A stretch of DNA of 64,000 nucleotides from Acidobacteriaceae bacterium (GTDB lineage: Bacteria > Acidobacteriota > Terriglobia > Terriglobales > Acidobacteriaceae): positions 496,001-560,000 of the forward strand of contig JAOAPN010000014.1 in the NCBI GenBank assembly GCA_025462885.1, given 5' to 3'. The notes under the pieces are model-generated. The model did not search any database. It was not told where the DNA came from and worked only from the letters and a program-made list of their open reading frames with translations. The translations under genes and the position numbers were made by a program. Positions 1-8,482 of the stretch are shown in pieces (within the stretch, counting starts at the first letter, position 1; each line of letters starts with the position of its first letter).

Positions 1-1
1 A

Positions 2-94
2 CAAATATCGGAGAACGTGGCGGCCATTCTAGGTAAGAACTTTTCAGAAGAAGAACTTCGAAGGATCGATGACGTTCTGCGAGTGGAAGACTGA
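2..94 (+). CDS. 3' end of an unidentified CDS
   Basis: An open frame enters from the left edge and stops at TGA 92-94. Only about 30 residues are visible. They are charged and predicted helical, with the tail FSEEELRRIDDVLRVED. The stop lies 3 bases before the start of the TetR-type gene, so the two were probably co-transcribed. The tail could be the C-terminus of a small transcriptional regulator, but nothing in it is diagnostic, so no function is assigned. Confidence 0.5.
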   Translation, partial: QISENVAAILGKNFSEEELRRIDDVLRVED

Positions 95-97
95 GGC

Positions 98-678
98 ATG
101 CAGGGAGAAACAGCAGATCGCATCCTCCAAACCGCCAGAACCCTGATCTCCGATCTAGGCTACTCAGCATTCAGCTACGCTGATATCGCTGAAGCCGTCC
201 AGATTCGGAAGACCAGTATTCATCATCACTTTCCGACGAAAGCGAGCCTCGTTGTTGCCGTCCTCAGAAGTTATCGAGAGAAGTTGCTGCAGGGGACGCA
301 GTTCTTGACGCAGGAGATTGTCGACCCCTTGGCCCGACTCCATACCTATGTCCAGCACTGGGAGGGCTGCATTCGAGACAAGAGTCAGCCGTTCTGCATA
401 GCCGCGTTGCTGGCAGCCGCACTGCCCAGCCTTCCCGAGGAAGTTCGCTTCGAGGTCCAGCAACACTTTCTGGAGTTGAGTGGATGGATTCGAGAGACGC
501 TTGAAGAAGGTATCAGCAAGCAAACGTTGAAGCTCCAGGGGACCCTGAAGACGAGGCACAAACGTTCATGGCGACAGTCCACGGCGCCATGCTGGCCGCC
601 CGAGCCCTTGGAACCTGCGATGTATTCCAAGCCGTCACCACCATCGCATTACAACGTATCTCCACGCGAAAGTCCTAG
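98..678 (+). pseudogene. TetR-family regulator, frameshifted
   Basis: The N-terminus is a TetR DNA-binding domain: residues 5-50 carry the helix-turn-helix with YADIAEAVQIRKTSIHHHFP and the KASLV segment that follows it in the family. The original frame diverges after about residue 147, at a run of four G (538-541). Restoring one base there joins the protein to the downstream frame beginning DPEDEAQTFMATVHGAMLAA and ending at TAG 676-678, which gives a normal TetR C-terminus. As written, the first frame runs on to 718 as a low-complexity, proline-rich tail. The gene lies 3 bases after the preceding stop. It is either a true pseudogene or a homopolymer sequencing error; other broken genes nearby favour decay. 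Confidence 0.8.
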
Positions 679-718
679 CCAGCATCCTCACCAGATGTTC
701 AAGAAACACAATAACTAA

Positions 719-1285
719 AAGCGCAAACCTTCATCGCTTCCGGTTCGCGGTTTGAACGAAGCCGCTGTGCGGCCGACGCAGGTTCTGCGAAAAGTCGACA
801 AGGTATCTACATTGAAGAGAAGACAAGCCTCTCCATGGAGCCATGTCCTGGCTAAGTCCACCAAGGTCCACTGCAGCTGTAATGCATCATGCCGATAATG
901 TCGTTGGATAGGATCCAGTATCTTCGATGGCTGGTCTCACTGCGAGATCTGTTTTAAGAGTTCGCGGTGACAGATTCTTCGGGGGCAGGTTGATCGTGGA
1001 GAGCACCGTCAACAAGATTCGAACTGCCGGGCTCTCGTCGGCCGTGCGCCATGCGACCCCAAGTTGCTGCGTACTGAGGGCTTCTTGGAACGGTCGAGGA
1101 TGAACTCGTGGTGAGAAATCCTCAGCCTTCGCTCAATGAGGTGGCGCTGACGCAGCCCGCGAGCAGTTGCATAAAGCAATAAGGAGATAGGCCGGTGTGG
1201 CCTCTCTCCTCAAATCTCGCAACACCCGCTGTTTGGGGAAGGCGGCGGCTAGAACTTATCGCACATTCATAGGGAGGAACATTGT
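719..1285 (+). other. intergenic stretch without a recognised gene
   Basis: About 570 bases lie between the broken TetR gene and the DUF3300 gene. No frame gives a recognisable protein. A short stretch near 955-1050 translates to something faintly like a winged-helix regulator (VNKIRTAGL), but it is interrupted and cannot be assigned. An inverted repeat at 1182-1210 and the DUF3300 ribosome-binding site near 1272-1280 are the only other signals. Confidence 0.4.
1182..1210. repeat. inverted repeat upstream of the DUF3300 gene
   Basis: AGGAGATAGGCC (1182-1193) and GGCCTCTCTCCT (1199-1210) pair at 11 of 12 positions around a 5-base loop. No T-run follows, so it is not a typical intrinsic terminator. 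It could be an mRNA leader structure or an operator for the gene starting at 1286. Confidence 0.4.
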
Positions 1286-2172
1286 GTGTCTCAGGTACAC
1301 ACTCTTTCCATTCGACACAATCATCGCGGTCCAGACGGGCCAGCGAGGCAACCGGTAAACCAAGTCCGGAGAACGTCGATCATTCGTTACGCACTCGTGG
1401 CGCTTCTGATCGGAGCGTTTCTGGCTGCGCCCACGGTTTCGCCGGCACAACCAGTACCACGGACGAGCCCGCAACTGGACCAGCTCGTGACGCGCATCGC
1501 GCTCTATCCAGACCCGCTTCTGGCCCAGGTGCTTACCGCTTCGACGTACTCGAACCAGATTTTTGAGGCGGCGACATGGGCGGATCAGCACAGCTATCTC
1601 AAAGGTGATGCGCTGGTGCATGCCATTCAGGACGACCACTTGCCCTGGGATGCAAGCGTACTCGCGCTGCTGCCATTCCCCTCGGTTTTGGATATGATGG
1701 CGCGCGATCCCGGCTGGACAGAACAGCTTGGCAATGCAGTTCTCACGCAACATCCTGAGGTGATGGATGCCGTGCAACGGATGCGGCGCAAGGCCAGGGA
1801 TTATGGCTATCTTGGACCCAACGGCTACGTGAATGTTCTTACAGACTGAGCTTACATTCAGATTCTGCCGGTCAACTCAGGCGTGATCTATGTACCTTTT
1901 TACGATCCCTACGTTGTCTTTGCGCCACCTCGGCCCGGGTTCGTCGTTGGGACCGCGATCCACTTTGGGCCGGCAGTCACGATCGGAGCCGCCTTTGATA
2001 CCTGGGGTTGGTGGTTTGGCTCAGGCTTCCTCTGGCCCTCCCATGCAATCCTCATCGATCATCGGCCGTGGGGCGGGTGTGGGTCGGACGGGGTGCCTAC
2101 GTTCATCCGTACGCCCACCTATGGGTTCATCCGGTAGGACCGCGCGTGGAGGTCCATCATCGAAGACGGTAA
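1286..2172 (+). pseudogene. DUF3300 family exported protein, broken by a stop and a frameshift
   Basis: Translation starts at GTG 1286, six bases after GGGAGGA. A hydrophobic export signal (residues about 32-52, ending near SPAQ) is followed by the DUF3300 core, including LVTRIALYPDPLLAQVL. TGA at 1847-1849 interrupts the frame. The same frame then continues with family-typical sequence (ILPVNSGVIYVPFYDPYVV). A second lesion is a missing G in the run 2070-2073. Restoring it gives GRVWVGRGAYVHPYAHLW and a stop at TAA 2170-2172. DUF3300 proteins are exported and of unknown function. Two independent lesions make this a pseudogene rather than a single read error. Confidence 0.85.
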
Positions 2173-2387
2173 CTAGGGAATCGTCAGCAGAGCTGAAGAG
2201 GAAGGTGATCCGAAAATCCACCGGCTGCCTTCAACAGAAGAGCTCGTCTCACTTCGAAAACTCCTGGCGCTCAGGAGAAATTGAACTGATGTCCAAACTC
2301 CAAAAGGGTTGAATTACTCCTGGGTAACGGGCAATCCGGAAGTATTTCTCAATTGCTGCTAACAGACCAATGTACTCATCGGCAAAC

Positions 2388-2790
2388 TCAGACCACTCGC
2401 GGTGCAGCTCTAAAACGAAGCTCGTCCGCATTGAATTCTCCGATCTCCATATCTCGAAAGAAGACTCTGTAAAACCCTGGTGTGATCAACTCGAATCCCA
2501 ACTCTTCGAAGCGGAATACTTCGCTGATGAAGACTCTGTTTTTGTGCCAGCTGATGTCGCCGCTATTGTTCACCCGTCGCAGAAGCAGACCTTTCGGGTA
2601 CGTGAACTCCGGCAACTTGCGGGGTAGTCGAACGGAGCTCGGGATGTAGAGACTCGCTGGGACCTGGTTGTTCAGGCCCTCATGCGGGCGCTCGTTATTG
2701 AACACGTAGCGAAAGCTATCGAAGCGGCTCTGCTGACCGTTGCTCTCTGTATGTACCGGGTTGTGTCGCATTGCATTCTCCATACATGGA
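2388..2790 (-). mobile_element. IS481-like transposase, C-terminal remnant
   Basis: On the minus strand about 135 codons resemble the end of an integrase-core (DDE) transposase. The diagnostic piece is RFDSFRYVFNNERPHEGL followed by PASLY, then the beta-rich tail usual after the core, ending at 2388-2390. The catalytic core and N-terminal helix-turn-helix are missing. The left part of the remnant is partly decayed (NAMRHNPVHTE in place of a typical RHERMH motif). It starts where the neighbouring DM13 gene ends (2794), so the insertion or a later deletion brought the two together. No terminal inverted repeats were found. Confidence 0.7.
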
Positions 2791-2793
2791 CTA

Positions 2794-3299
2794 TCAGAAG
2801 GGCTGAAGGCCTGCCGACCCAAAGACCGCACGAAATCTCTCACAGTAGATCACTACCGTGTTGTACCGTGCGAAATCTACGTTTGCTGGCAGCAGTACTC
2901 CTGGTCTCCCTCGTCGCCCTTGATTGGAGCTATCTCCAACAATTCGAGTGCAGTGCCTGGGGATGTTTTAGTCAGAGCGGGATCGCCGGCTTTGGCCAGT
3001 ACGACATGAACGTCGGGTCCGTTCGAGGTATGAAAATCCGTCAGCTTAAGTGAGAGGGAGCCGTTGCTATTCCGGTAGACCGAAGCGCGACCGGCGGTTT
3101 CATGAATCGCAGCCTTGAATAGCCCGGTGTAAGCAGGCTGGTCCACGTCGTCCTGTGCAAATGGAGCCGCTTCATTGACCCGTTTATTGATAAAAAGCTT
3201 CTCTGGCCGGAAGAGATACCAGAGCGCTACAAGCAAGAGCACGGACGCCAGGGCCGTCGCGATCTTATGTTTGCGAAGAAATGAAATCACGTTGCTCAA
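2794..3299 (-). pseudogene. membrane-anchored DM13-domain protein, frameshifted
   Basis: Residues about 12-30 form one membrane segment (TALASVLLLVALWYLF). A DM13 domain follows, with LTDFHTSNGPDVHVVLA and APIKGDEGDQEY. The frame then hits TAG at 2877-2879. One base earlier the other frame supplies the expected end of the domain (LLPANVDFARYNTVVIYC, then RFRAVFGSAGLQPF) and stops at 2794-2796. A single missing C in what should read TACC explains the break. DM13 domains are thought to bind redox cofactors or act in electron transfer at the cell surface. An intact paralogue follows at 3356-3781, so this copy may be redundant. Confidence 0.85.
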
Positions 3300-3355
3300 C
3301 CGATCGGTAATCAGATTGGAAAGAATGGCCGCCGGAGACCGGCGGCCTTAGTCGA

Positions 3356-3781
3356 CTAGAACTTCTCAAGTGGTGCAGCACCAAACGTCGCGTTGAACCG
3401 CTCGCAGTAAATTGCGACCGTACGGAACTTCTTTAGATCAGTGCCTGACGGAATGTCGTAGTTCTGATCCCCTTCATTGCCTTTCAAGGGGCCAAGTTCC
3501 ACGCGCTCCACGTTGCTCTTGAGAAAGTTGTCGTCATCCTTTGCGTCGTCGGCAGCGATAAGAATCACATGGACATCCGGTCCGTTGGAGGTTTTGAAGT
3601 TGGTGAGACGAAGGACGTCTTTGCCCTTCACCTTATAGATCGAAACCCGGCCGGTAGTTGCGTGCACCTGGCCATGCAAAGTCCCTGTCTCGATCGGCTT
3701 AGAGCCTTGGGCACTAGCGGACAGAACAGATCCCGAGAAGGCTAGAGTAGCGGTCAATGCGAACGCGTGAAGACGGTTCAT
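3356..3781 (-). CDS. exported DM13-domain protein
   Basis: The protein has 141 residues. ATG 3779-3781 is chosen because AGGAGAG lies just upstream; a longer upstream frame exists but has no ribosome-binding site. Residues 1-25 are a signal peptide ending SASAQ. The rest is one DM13 domain with TNFKTSNGPDVHVILIA, PLKGNEGDQNYDIP and the terminal VAIYCERFNATFGAAPL, which keeps the family's conserved cysteine. DM13 is usually found on surface or redox-linked proteins; the exact role is unknown. It is the intact partner of the frameshifted paralogue immediately downstream on the same strand, which suggests a tandem duplication. Confidence 0.85.
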   Translation of the reverse strand: MNRLHAFALTATLAFSGSVLSASAQGSKPIETGTLHGQVHATTGRVSIYKVKGKDVLRLTNFKTSNGPDVHVILIAADDAKDDDNFLKSNVERVELGPLKGNEGDQNYDIPSGTDLKKFRTVAIYCERFNATFGAAPLEKF

Positions 3782-3893
3782 ATAAATCTCTCCTGTTGTT
3801 GTGGCGGAATTATCCGCTGAAGTTTGGAAGATCTCACCGGGGGGGCACTTACGTCTAGCGAGAGAATGAAAGTGAGGCGGAGTCACAGCAGGG

Positions 3894-4796
3894 CTAAGCA
3901 GTGACCGAGGTCTCGTGAAAGCGGTGGATATGCTCGCTGATGTAGTCGAGGCAGTCTTCGACTGCGAAGTGCCCTGCACTCAACCGGTGCATCTCGGCCT
4001 TCGGCAGCACCTCCAGATAAGCTTCGCCTCCGGCGGGCGTAAAAAAGATATCCCCTTGGCCCCAGAAGATGATGGTCTTCGGCTGGTGCTGCTTCAGGAA
4101 CGCCTGCCACTCTGCGTAGTGACCCACGTTGGTGCGGTAGTCATAGAACAGCTCGAGCTGAATCTGCTTGCCGTGCGGGCGCTGCAGCGTGAGTAGGTAA
4201 TCCGAGTTCCAGTTATCTGGACTGATGAGCTCAGGTACCGGCGAGCCAGTGAGGTACACCGCTTTGACGGTTTCCAGTGCCAGCAGGCCCGCGACAGCAG
4301 CCTCGTTCTCGGGGCTGCGGTCCAGCCATAAGGCATTACGAAGTCCGCCCCAGGCCTCGGTGAACCCGATCTCGTAGGCGTTGGTGTTCTGCACGATGAG
4401 CCACTCAAGGAGCTCGGGACGCTTTCCGACGATGCGGAATCCGACAGGGCCGCCGTAATCCTGAACGTACAGGCCGAACTTGTTGAAGCCCTTAGCCTCG
4501 AGGAAATGCCCAACGATCTCAGCCAGCTTGTCGAAGGTGTACGGGAATGTGGCAGGGTCCGGGGTGTCGCTGTTACCGAAGCCGGGATAATCGGGCGAGA
4601 TGACGTGAAAGCGGTCAGCGAGTGCAGGTATTAGGTTGCGGTACTGATGGGACGACGACGGCCAGCCGTGTAACAGAACGAGCTTTGGGCTGGAAGGATC
4701 GCCGGCTTCACGATATGCAATGTTCAGGCCGTCCACTGCGAGAGTGCCATAGGTGACGGTGGTGGCCGAGATGGCGGGGGAATAGGTCTTGGTCAT
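3894..4796 (-). CDS. alpha/beta hydrolase, epoxide hydrolase / haloalkane dehalogenase type
   Basis: The protein has 300 residues. ATG 4794-4796 is preceded by GGAGAA; the longer frame up to 4907 lacks a site. HGWP at 43-46 forms the oxyanion hole. The nucleophile elbow VQDYGG places Asp113 where epoxide hydrolases and haloalkane dehalogenases carry their nucleophilic aspartate (a serine esterase would have GxSxG). The catalytic histidine is probably in SAGHF near residue 276. No signal peptide is seen, so it is probably cytoplasmic. The gene is divergent from a LysR regulator, with palindromes in between, the usual arrangement for an inducible detoxification enzyme. The substrate cannot be told from sequence. 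Confidence 0.88.
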   Translation of the reverse strand: MTKTYSPAISATTVTYGTLAVDGLNIAYREAGDPSSPKLVLLHGWPSSSHQYRNLIPALADRFHVISPDYPGFGNSDTPDPATFPYTFDKLAEIVGHFLEAKGFNKFGLYVQDYGGPVGFRIVGKRPELLEWLIVQNTNAYEIGFTEAWGGLRNALWLDRSPENEAAVAGLLALETVKAVYLTGSPVPELISPDNWNSDYLLTLQRPHGKQIQLELFYDYRTNVGHYAEWQAFLKQHQPKTIIFWGQGDIFFTPAGGEAYLEVLPKAEMHRLSAGHFAVEDCLDYISEHIHRFHETSVTA

Positions 4797-4967
4797 TTCT
4801 TCTCCGGCAACGTGGTGAGGAACGGTACGTGTAAACCGAGAGAGAAACGACGCCGATCGCCTTTGTCTCGCTCGTGCGTACCGAGCAAAGTTTAGGTGTA
4901 AGCACATAGAGCCTACACACGAGTTGATTCAACCATGATTGATTGCAGAAGTAACGACGTTTGATTT

Positions 4968-4992
4968 GATAGGTACTATCAGCCAGACTGAT
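4968..4992. promoter_or_regulatory. overlapping palindromes, candidate LysR operator
   Basis: GATAG-GTA-CTATC (4968-4980) is a perfect 5+5 palindrome. It overlaps ATCAG-N5-CTGAT (4978-4992), a second perfect palindrome; the second has the T-N11-A spacing expected of LysR boxes. They lie 34-58 bases upstream of the LysR start and in the shared promoter region of the divergent hydrolase. This fits autoregulation plus activation by the adjacent LysR protein. Confidence 0.55.
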
Positions 4993-5025
4993 AGGTAAAT
5001 GCGGTGTGAATGGTACCCTTAGCCT

Positions 5026-5964
5026 ATGGAGCTGCGCCACCTACGATATTTCTGCGCCGTTGCTGAACATCGAAGCTTTACTGTAGCGGCGCGTCAGTTG
5101 AACGTCTCACAGTCGGGCGTCAGTGGGCAGGTACGTGACCTTGAAAAGGAGATCGGCGTCACGCTCTTACATCGTAGGAAGCGGGAGGTGGCGCTCACGC
5201 CGGAGGGATCGGCGTTCTTCCATGAGGCGAGAGAGATCCTGATGCGCTCGGAGCGAGCCGTCGATATGGCGATGCGGGCGTCTAAAGGGCAGTCGGGCCG
5301 CCTGACGGTTGGGCTTTGTGGTCCTGTGACGGCTTCTTGCCTGCCCAAAGCGATCCGAACGTTCCGAAAGCAATTCCCCGGCGTCGCGCTATCCCTTCGT
5401 GAGCACTCACCAGCGGAACAGGTCGATGCGCTGCTGGATGGTCGCATCGACATGGGATTCACTCGGGGTATTCCTTCCGAAGTGAAACACCTTCTCTATC
5501 AAGAGCTGCTCTTCCGGGAGCCGGTGATAGTCGCTTTACCGAAGGGGCATCCGCTGGCGCAGCACGACGCCGTCTCCGTGCGGCAACTTACCTCTGAGCG
5601 CCTCATTCTCTTCGGCCGCGAAGGCGCACCCGAGGTGTTCGATTCGATTGTGGCTATGTGTAAGAAGGCACGGTTTTCGCCCAAGATCGCGGATACTCCA
5701 AGTTCCTGGCATTCCGTTCTCACGATGGTCGAGTCGGGTGAAGGCCTTGGTCTGGTGCCGCAATGCGTGCAATTCCTGCGCGGCAATGACATCGTCTTTC
5801 GTCCACTCCGAGACGGTGGTGCGAGGCTCGACGCCGTCGTGTTCTGGAGACGAGATGAGACCAGCTTTCTCCAAGAGAGCCTGCTAGGACTTCTCAAGGA
5901 GAAGCGAAGCGAGTACGTAGGTACACATGGTGCAGGAATAACAACAGAAAAGAAAATGAAATGA
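5026..5964 (+). CDS. LysR-family transcriptional regulator
   Basis: The protein has 312 residues, full length for the family. Residues 1-60 form the winged helix (MELRHLRYFCAVAEHRSFT, then AARQLNVSQSGVSGQVRDLE). Residues about 90-295 are the periplasmic-binding-protein-like effector domain, starting at GRLTVGLCGPV. It is probably cytoplasmic and most likely controls the divergent hydrolase gene; this is inferred from the arrangement and the intergenic palindromes. The C-terminus is slightly longer than typical, with a lysine-rich tail. The inducer is unknown. Confidence 0.93.
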   Translation: MELRHLRYFCAVAEHRSFTVAARQLNVSQSGVSGQVRDLEKEIGVTLLHRRKREVALTPEGSAFFHEAREILMRSERAVDMAMRASKGQSGRLTVGLCGPVTASCLPKAIRTFRKQFPGVALSLREHSPAEQVDALLDGRIDMGFTRGIPSEVKHLLYQELLFREPVIVALPKGHPLAQHDAVSVRQLTSERLILFGREGAPEVFDSIVAMCKKARFSPKIADTPSSWHSVLTMVESGEGLGLVPQCVQFLRGNDIVFRPLRDGGARLDAVVFWRRDETSFLQESLLGLLKEKRSEYVGTHGAGITTEKKMK

Positions 5965-6212
5965 GTTCGCCTGTCATCCCCCATTTGTTGACCCCGAGTT
6001 CGCAGGGCGAAAGGTTCAAATAGCCAGGACCTCTGAATTCGCGCAACCCTGAGTTGTCGCCAGCGTCTATCGGCCTCGGATTGCGGTCGCTTGAATGCGG
6101 CTGTACTTGCAACGGCTGTGTCGCTTTTGAGGCGACGCAGCTCTGGATGGAATATGGCATGCTCAGACTTCTAGAGCCGCATCGATGGCTTCACCAAACA
6201 GTTGCTCAATCG

Positions 6213-6767
6213 CTAGTGGAGGCGCTTGCTTGTCTCAGCGAGAATTTCGCGCGCAAACTCATCGTCGTTGACGGCGCGTGAAAGGATCAGAGCTCCGATC
6301 ATTGATACATACCAGTGGATCGCATCCCCGCGAGCAGAGCGCCGAGACTTCCAGGGGAAGTAACTCGACAGCTTCTGAATCACACTCTTGATCTGCGCCG
6401 TGAAGGCTCCTTGCACTTCAGGTTCCTTCCTGATTTCGGAAGCCAATGCAGCGACGGCGCACCCTCCCGCGCAATCGCGCATATGTTCTTCGCTGAGATA
6501 GTAGTCGACGAAGGCGGCTTTGCCGATGTCGCTTCCAGGCACTTTATCGAAGTCTCCAAAGGTCCGTTGGAGCTCACGATTCAGGCTCTCTGCCATCAGC
6601 GCCTCTTTCGAGGCGAAGTGGTTATAGAACGGGCCGTGCGTGAGCCCCGAAGCCTTCATAATCTCGCCAACACTGACTCCATGAAACCCACGCTCACGAA
6701 AAAGGCGGATCGATTCATCCAGGATGCGTTCGTGTTTCTGGGCTGTGTCTGTCGCTGGATACCTCAT
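6213..6767 (-). CDS. TetR/AcrR-family repressor
   Basis: The protein has 184 residues. The N-terminal helix-turn-helix spans about residues 12-58 and includes GFHGVSVGEIMKASGLTHGP and FYNHFASKEAL. The C-terminal ligand domain contains CAGGCAVAALASE, a pattern common in TetR proteins of the YxaF/LmrA-like group that often pair with short-chain dehydrogenases. It is divergent from the dehydrogenase at 6958, with two strong palindromes between them. It therefore probably represses that gene and itself until an inducer binds. The inducer is unknown. Confidence 0.92.
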   Translation of the reverse strand: MRYPATDTAQKHERILDESIRLFRERGFHGVSVGEIMKASGLTHGPFYNHFASKEALMAESLNRELQRTFGDFDKVPGSDIGKAAFVDYYLSEEHMRDCAGGCAVAALASEIRKEPEVQGAFTAQIKSVIQKLSSYFPWKSRRSARGDAIHWYVSMIGALILSRAVNDDEFAREILAETSKRLH

Positions 6768-6881
6768 AAATGGCCTCCTCGTAAACGGCTAACATACATG
6801 GTACATCTAATGCTTACGACCACCTAAAGGTGCGGTGAAATAGAAAATTCATGCAAATTCCCAAGTATCATCATTGACATT

Positions 6882-6903
6882 AAGCATGATGTATATCATG
6901 CTT
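6882..6903. promoter_or_regulatory. palindrome 1, candidate TetR operator
   Basis: The half-sites AAGCATGAT and ATCATGCTT are perfect inverted copies around a 4-base centre (GTAT). The site lies between the divergent TetR and dehydrogenase genes. It shares the core CATGAT/ATCATG with palindrome 2; the two centres are 31 bases apart, about three helical turns. Confidence 0.7.
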
Positions 6904-6914
6904 GTGGACGTGTC

Positions 6915-6932
6915 ACATGATGGACATCATGT
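6915..6932. promoter_or_regulatory. palindrome 2, candidate TetR operator
   Basis: ACATGATG-GA-CATCATGT is a perfect 8+8 palindrome. It ends 25 bases before the dehydrogenase start codon and could block transcription of that gene when occupied. The core matches palindrome 1. Confidence 0.7.
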
Positions 6933-6957
6933 TTGGCCGGAAAAGAGGATTTGAAAA

Positions 6958-7758
6958 ATGGGCACACAAGGTAAGGGACTAGCCGTTGTGACAGGCGCTT
7001 CGTCGGGTATTGGCAAGATCTACGCTGACCGGCTTGCGAAGCGTGGATTCGACCTGCTTCTCGTCGCGCGCCGTAAACAACGGCTTGAGCAGCTATCGCA
7101 GGAACTACAGCAGAAGCATGGAGTGAAGGCAGAGATTCTGGTTGCGGATCTTGGCAATTCCGCAGATCTTGAGCGGGTTTCAAAGGCGCTGGCAAGCGAC
7201 GAGCGCATCACCCTTCTCGTGAACAACGCCGGCGTTGGCGAGCTGAAGCCCACCACTGCGATTTCCCTGGACGCGGTGAACAGCCTGATCGATGTGAACA
7301 ACAAGGCGATAACTCATCTTACCCTCGCTGTGCTTCCGAATTTCACGAAGCGTAATAGCGGCACCATTATCAACATCGGGTCGATCCTTTCGTTCTTCGC
7401 GTTGCCGATGAGCACCGTCTACAGCGCGACCAAGGCATTCCTTGCCATCTTCACCATCGGTCTTCGGGACGAACTCAAGGACACCGACGTGAAGGTGCAG
7501 CTTGTTCTTCCCGCAGCTACTGAGACAGAGATATGGGAGCTCTCCGGCATTCCTGTCGCCGCCCTCGATCCTAAGACTGTGATGACGGCCGAGCACTGTG
7601 TCGACGCTGCTCTGGCTGGCCTCGACAAGGGCGAGACCATCACATATCCCTCCGTTGAGAACTTCGGCGTCTTCGAGGAGTTTGACGCGGCACGCGGCAA
7701 GCTGTTTGTGGCCGGACAGAACGGAAAGCCTGCTTCACGTTACAACCTCACCAAGTAA
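6958..7758 (+). CDS. short-chain dehydrogenase/reductase (SDR)
   Basis: The protein has 266 residues. The cofactor motif TGASSGIG is at 13-20, NNAG at 89-92, and the catalytic set is Ser142 with YSATK (Tyr155, Lys159). This makes it a classical SDR with a Rossmann fold. R38-R39 after the second strand suggests NADP(H). The ribosome-binding site AGAGGA lies 8 bases before ATG. It is divergent from a TetR regulator, with paired operators between, so it is probably an inducible oxidoreductase. The substrate is not predictable. Confidence 0.92.
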   Translation: MGTQGKGLAVVTGASSGIGKIYADRLAKRGFDLLLVARRKQRLEQLSQELQQKHGVKAEILVADLGNSADLERVSKALASDERITLLVNNAGVGELKPTTAISLDAVNSLIDVNNKAITHLTLAVLPNFTKRNSGTIINIGSILSFFALPMSTVYSATKAFLAIFTIGLRDELKDTDVKVQLVLPAATETEIWELSGIPVAALDPKTVMTAEHCVDAALAGLDKGETITYPSVENFGVFEEFDAARGKLFVAGQNGKPASRYNLTK

Positions 7759-7929
7759 CAAACGGCGGGTTGCGGACGTCTGTCCGCAACCCTTTCAGCT
7801 GTTGATCACTTCAGGCCGCGCCACGAAATCAAGCAGCGTCCTTTGTGTTCCAAAAAGAGTTGAGATATGGACAAAAAACGAGACTGGAATCTTCTGGATA
7901 AGAATCTTCGGTTCTTGCGTTAAACGCGT

Positions 7930-8467
7930 TTGATTTGGCTACAGGCAGCATTGATCGCAGAGCAGCACAAATGCAATGTTGAGAATCGCCTATTGTCTCC
8001 GCCTGAGGTTCGCCTTCAACTCGCAGCCATTACTCTTGCCGAAGAGCTCAACTTCACGCGGGCCGCAGACCGGCTAAAGATCACTCAGCCTGCATTGAGC
8101 AAGCAAATTGCTGAATTGGAAAAGCGCATTGGATTTGCGGTATTCAAGCGAAATCAGAAGCGCGTCAAACTTACGGATGCCGGTCAGGTATTTATTCGCG
8201 GATGCAGGGACGCTTTCGCCATACTTGAAAAATCGGTTCGCCTCGCGCGTGCAACTCACGATGAGGTGCAACCACTCATCACCATGGTCATAGTCCTTAC
8301 GTTGACCATGCCTTCATCTCCGCGATCTTGAGCACCCACCTTCCGCTCTACCCCGATCTGCGACTTCGAATGGAAGCATGTTTGCCTTGAATTTGGCTCA
8401 CAGTGTCTTAGCTGCCGAACTTGATCTAGCGATCATCACCGAGCCATCCGACAACCCACATGCGTGA
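7930..8467 (+). pseudogene. LysR-family regulator, truncated and twice frameshifted
   Basis: The first frame encodes a good LysR winged helix (LAEELNFTRAADRLKITQPA, then LSKQIAELEKRIGFAVFKR). It derails near 8280. The second frame then carries GHSPYVDHAFISAILSTHLP and LYPDLRLRMEA up to a stop near 8388. A third frame carries FALNLAHSVLAAELDLAIIT and EPSDNPHA to TGA 8465-8467. Two indels plus loss of the last roughly 150 residues make this a dead gene. It sits downstream of the dehydrogenase, in the same decaying accessory region. Confidence 0.85.
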
Positions 8468-8482
8468 CCCCGAGATGTGCCG

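Noticed and set aside
955..1100. Possible winged-helix regulator remnant (VNKIRTAGL)
   Set aside because: Too short and interrupted; similarity is no better than chance.
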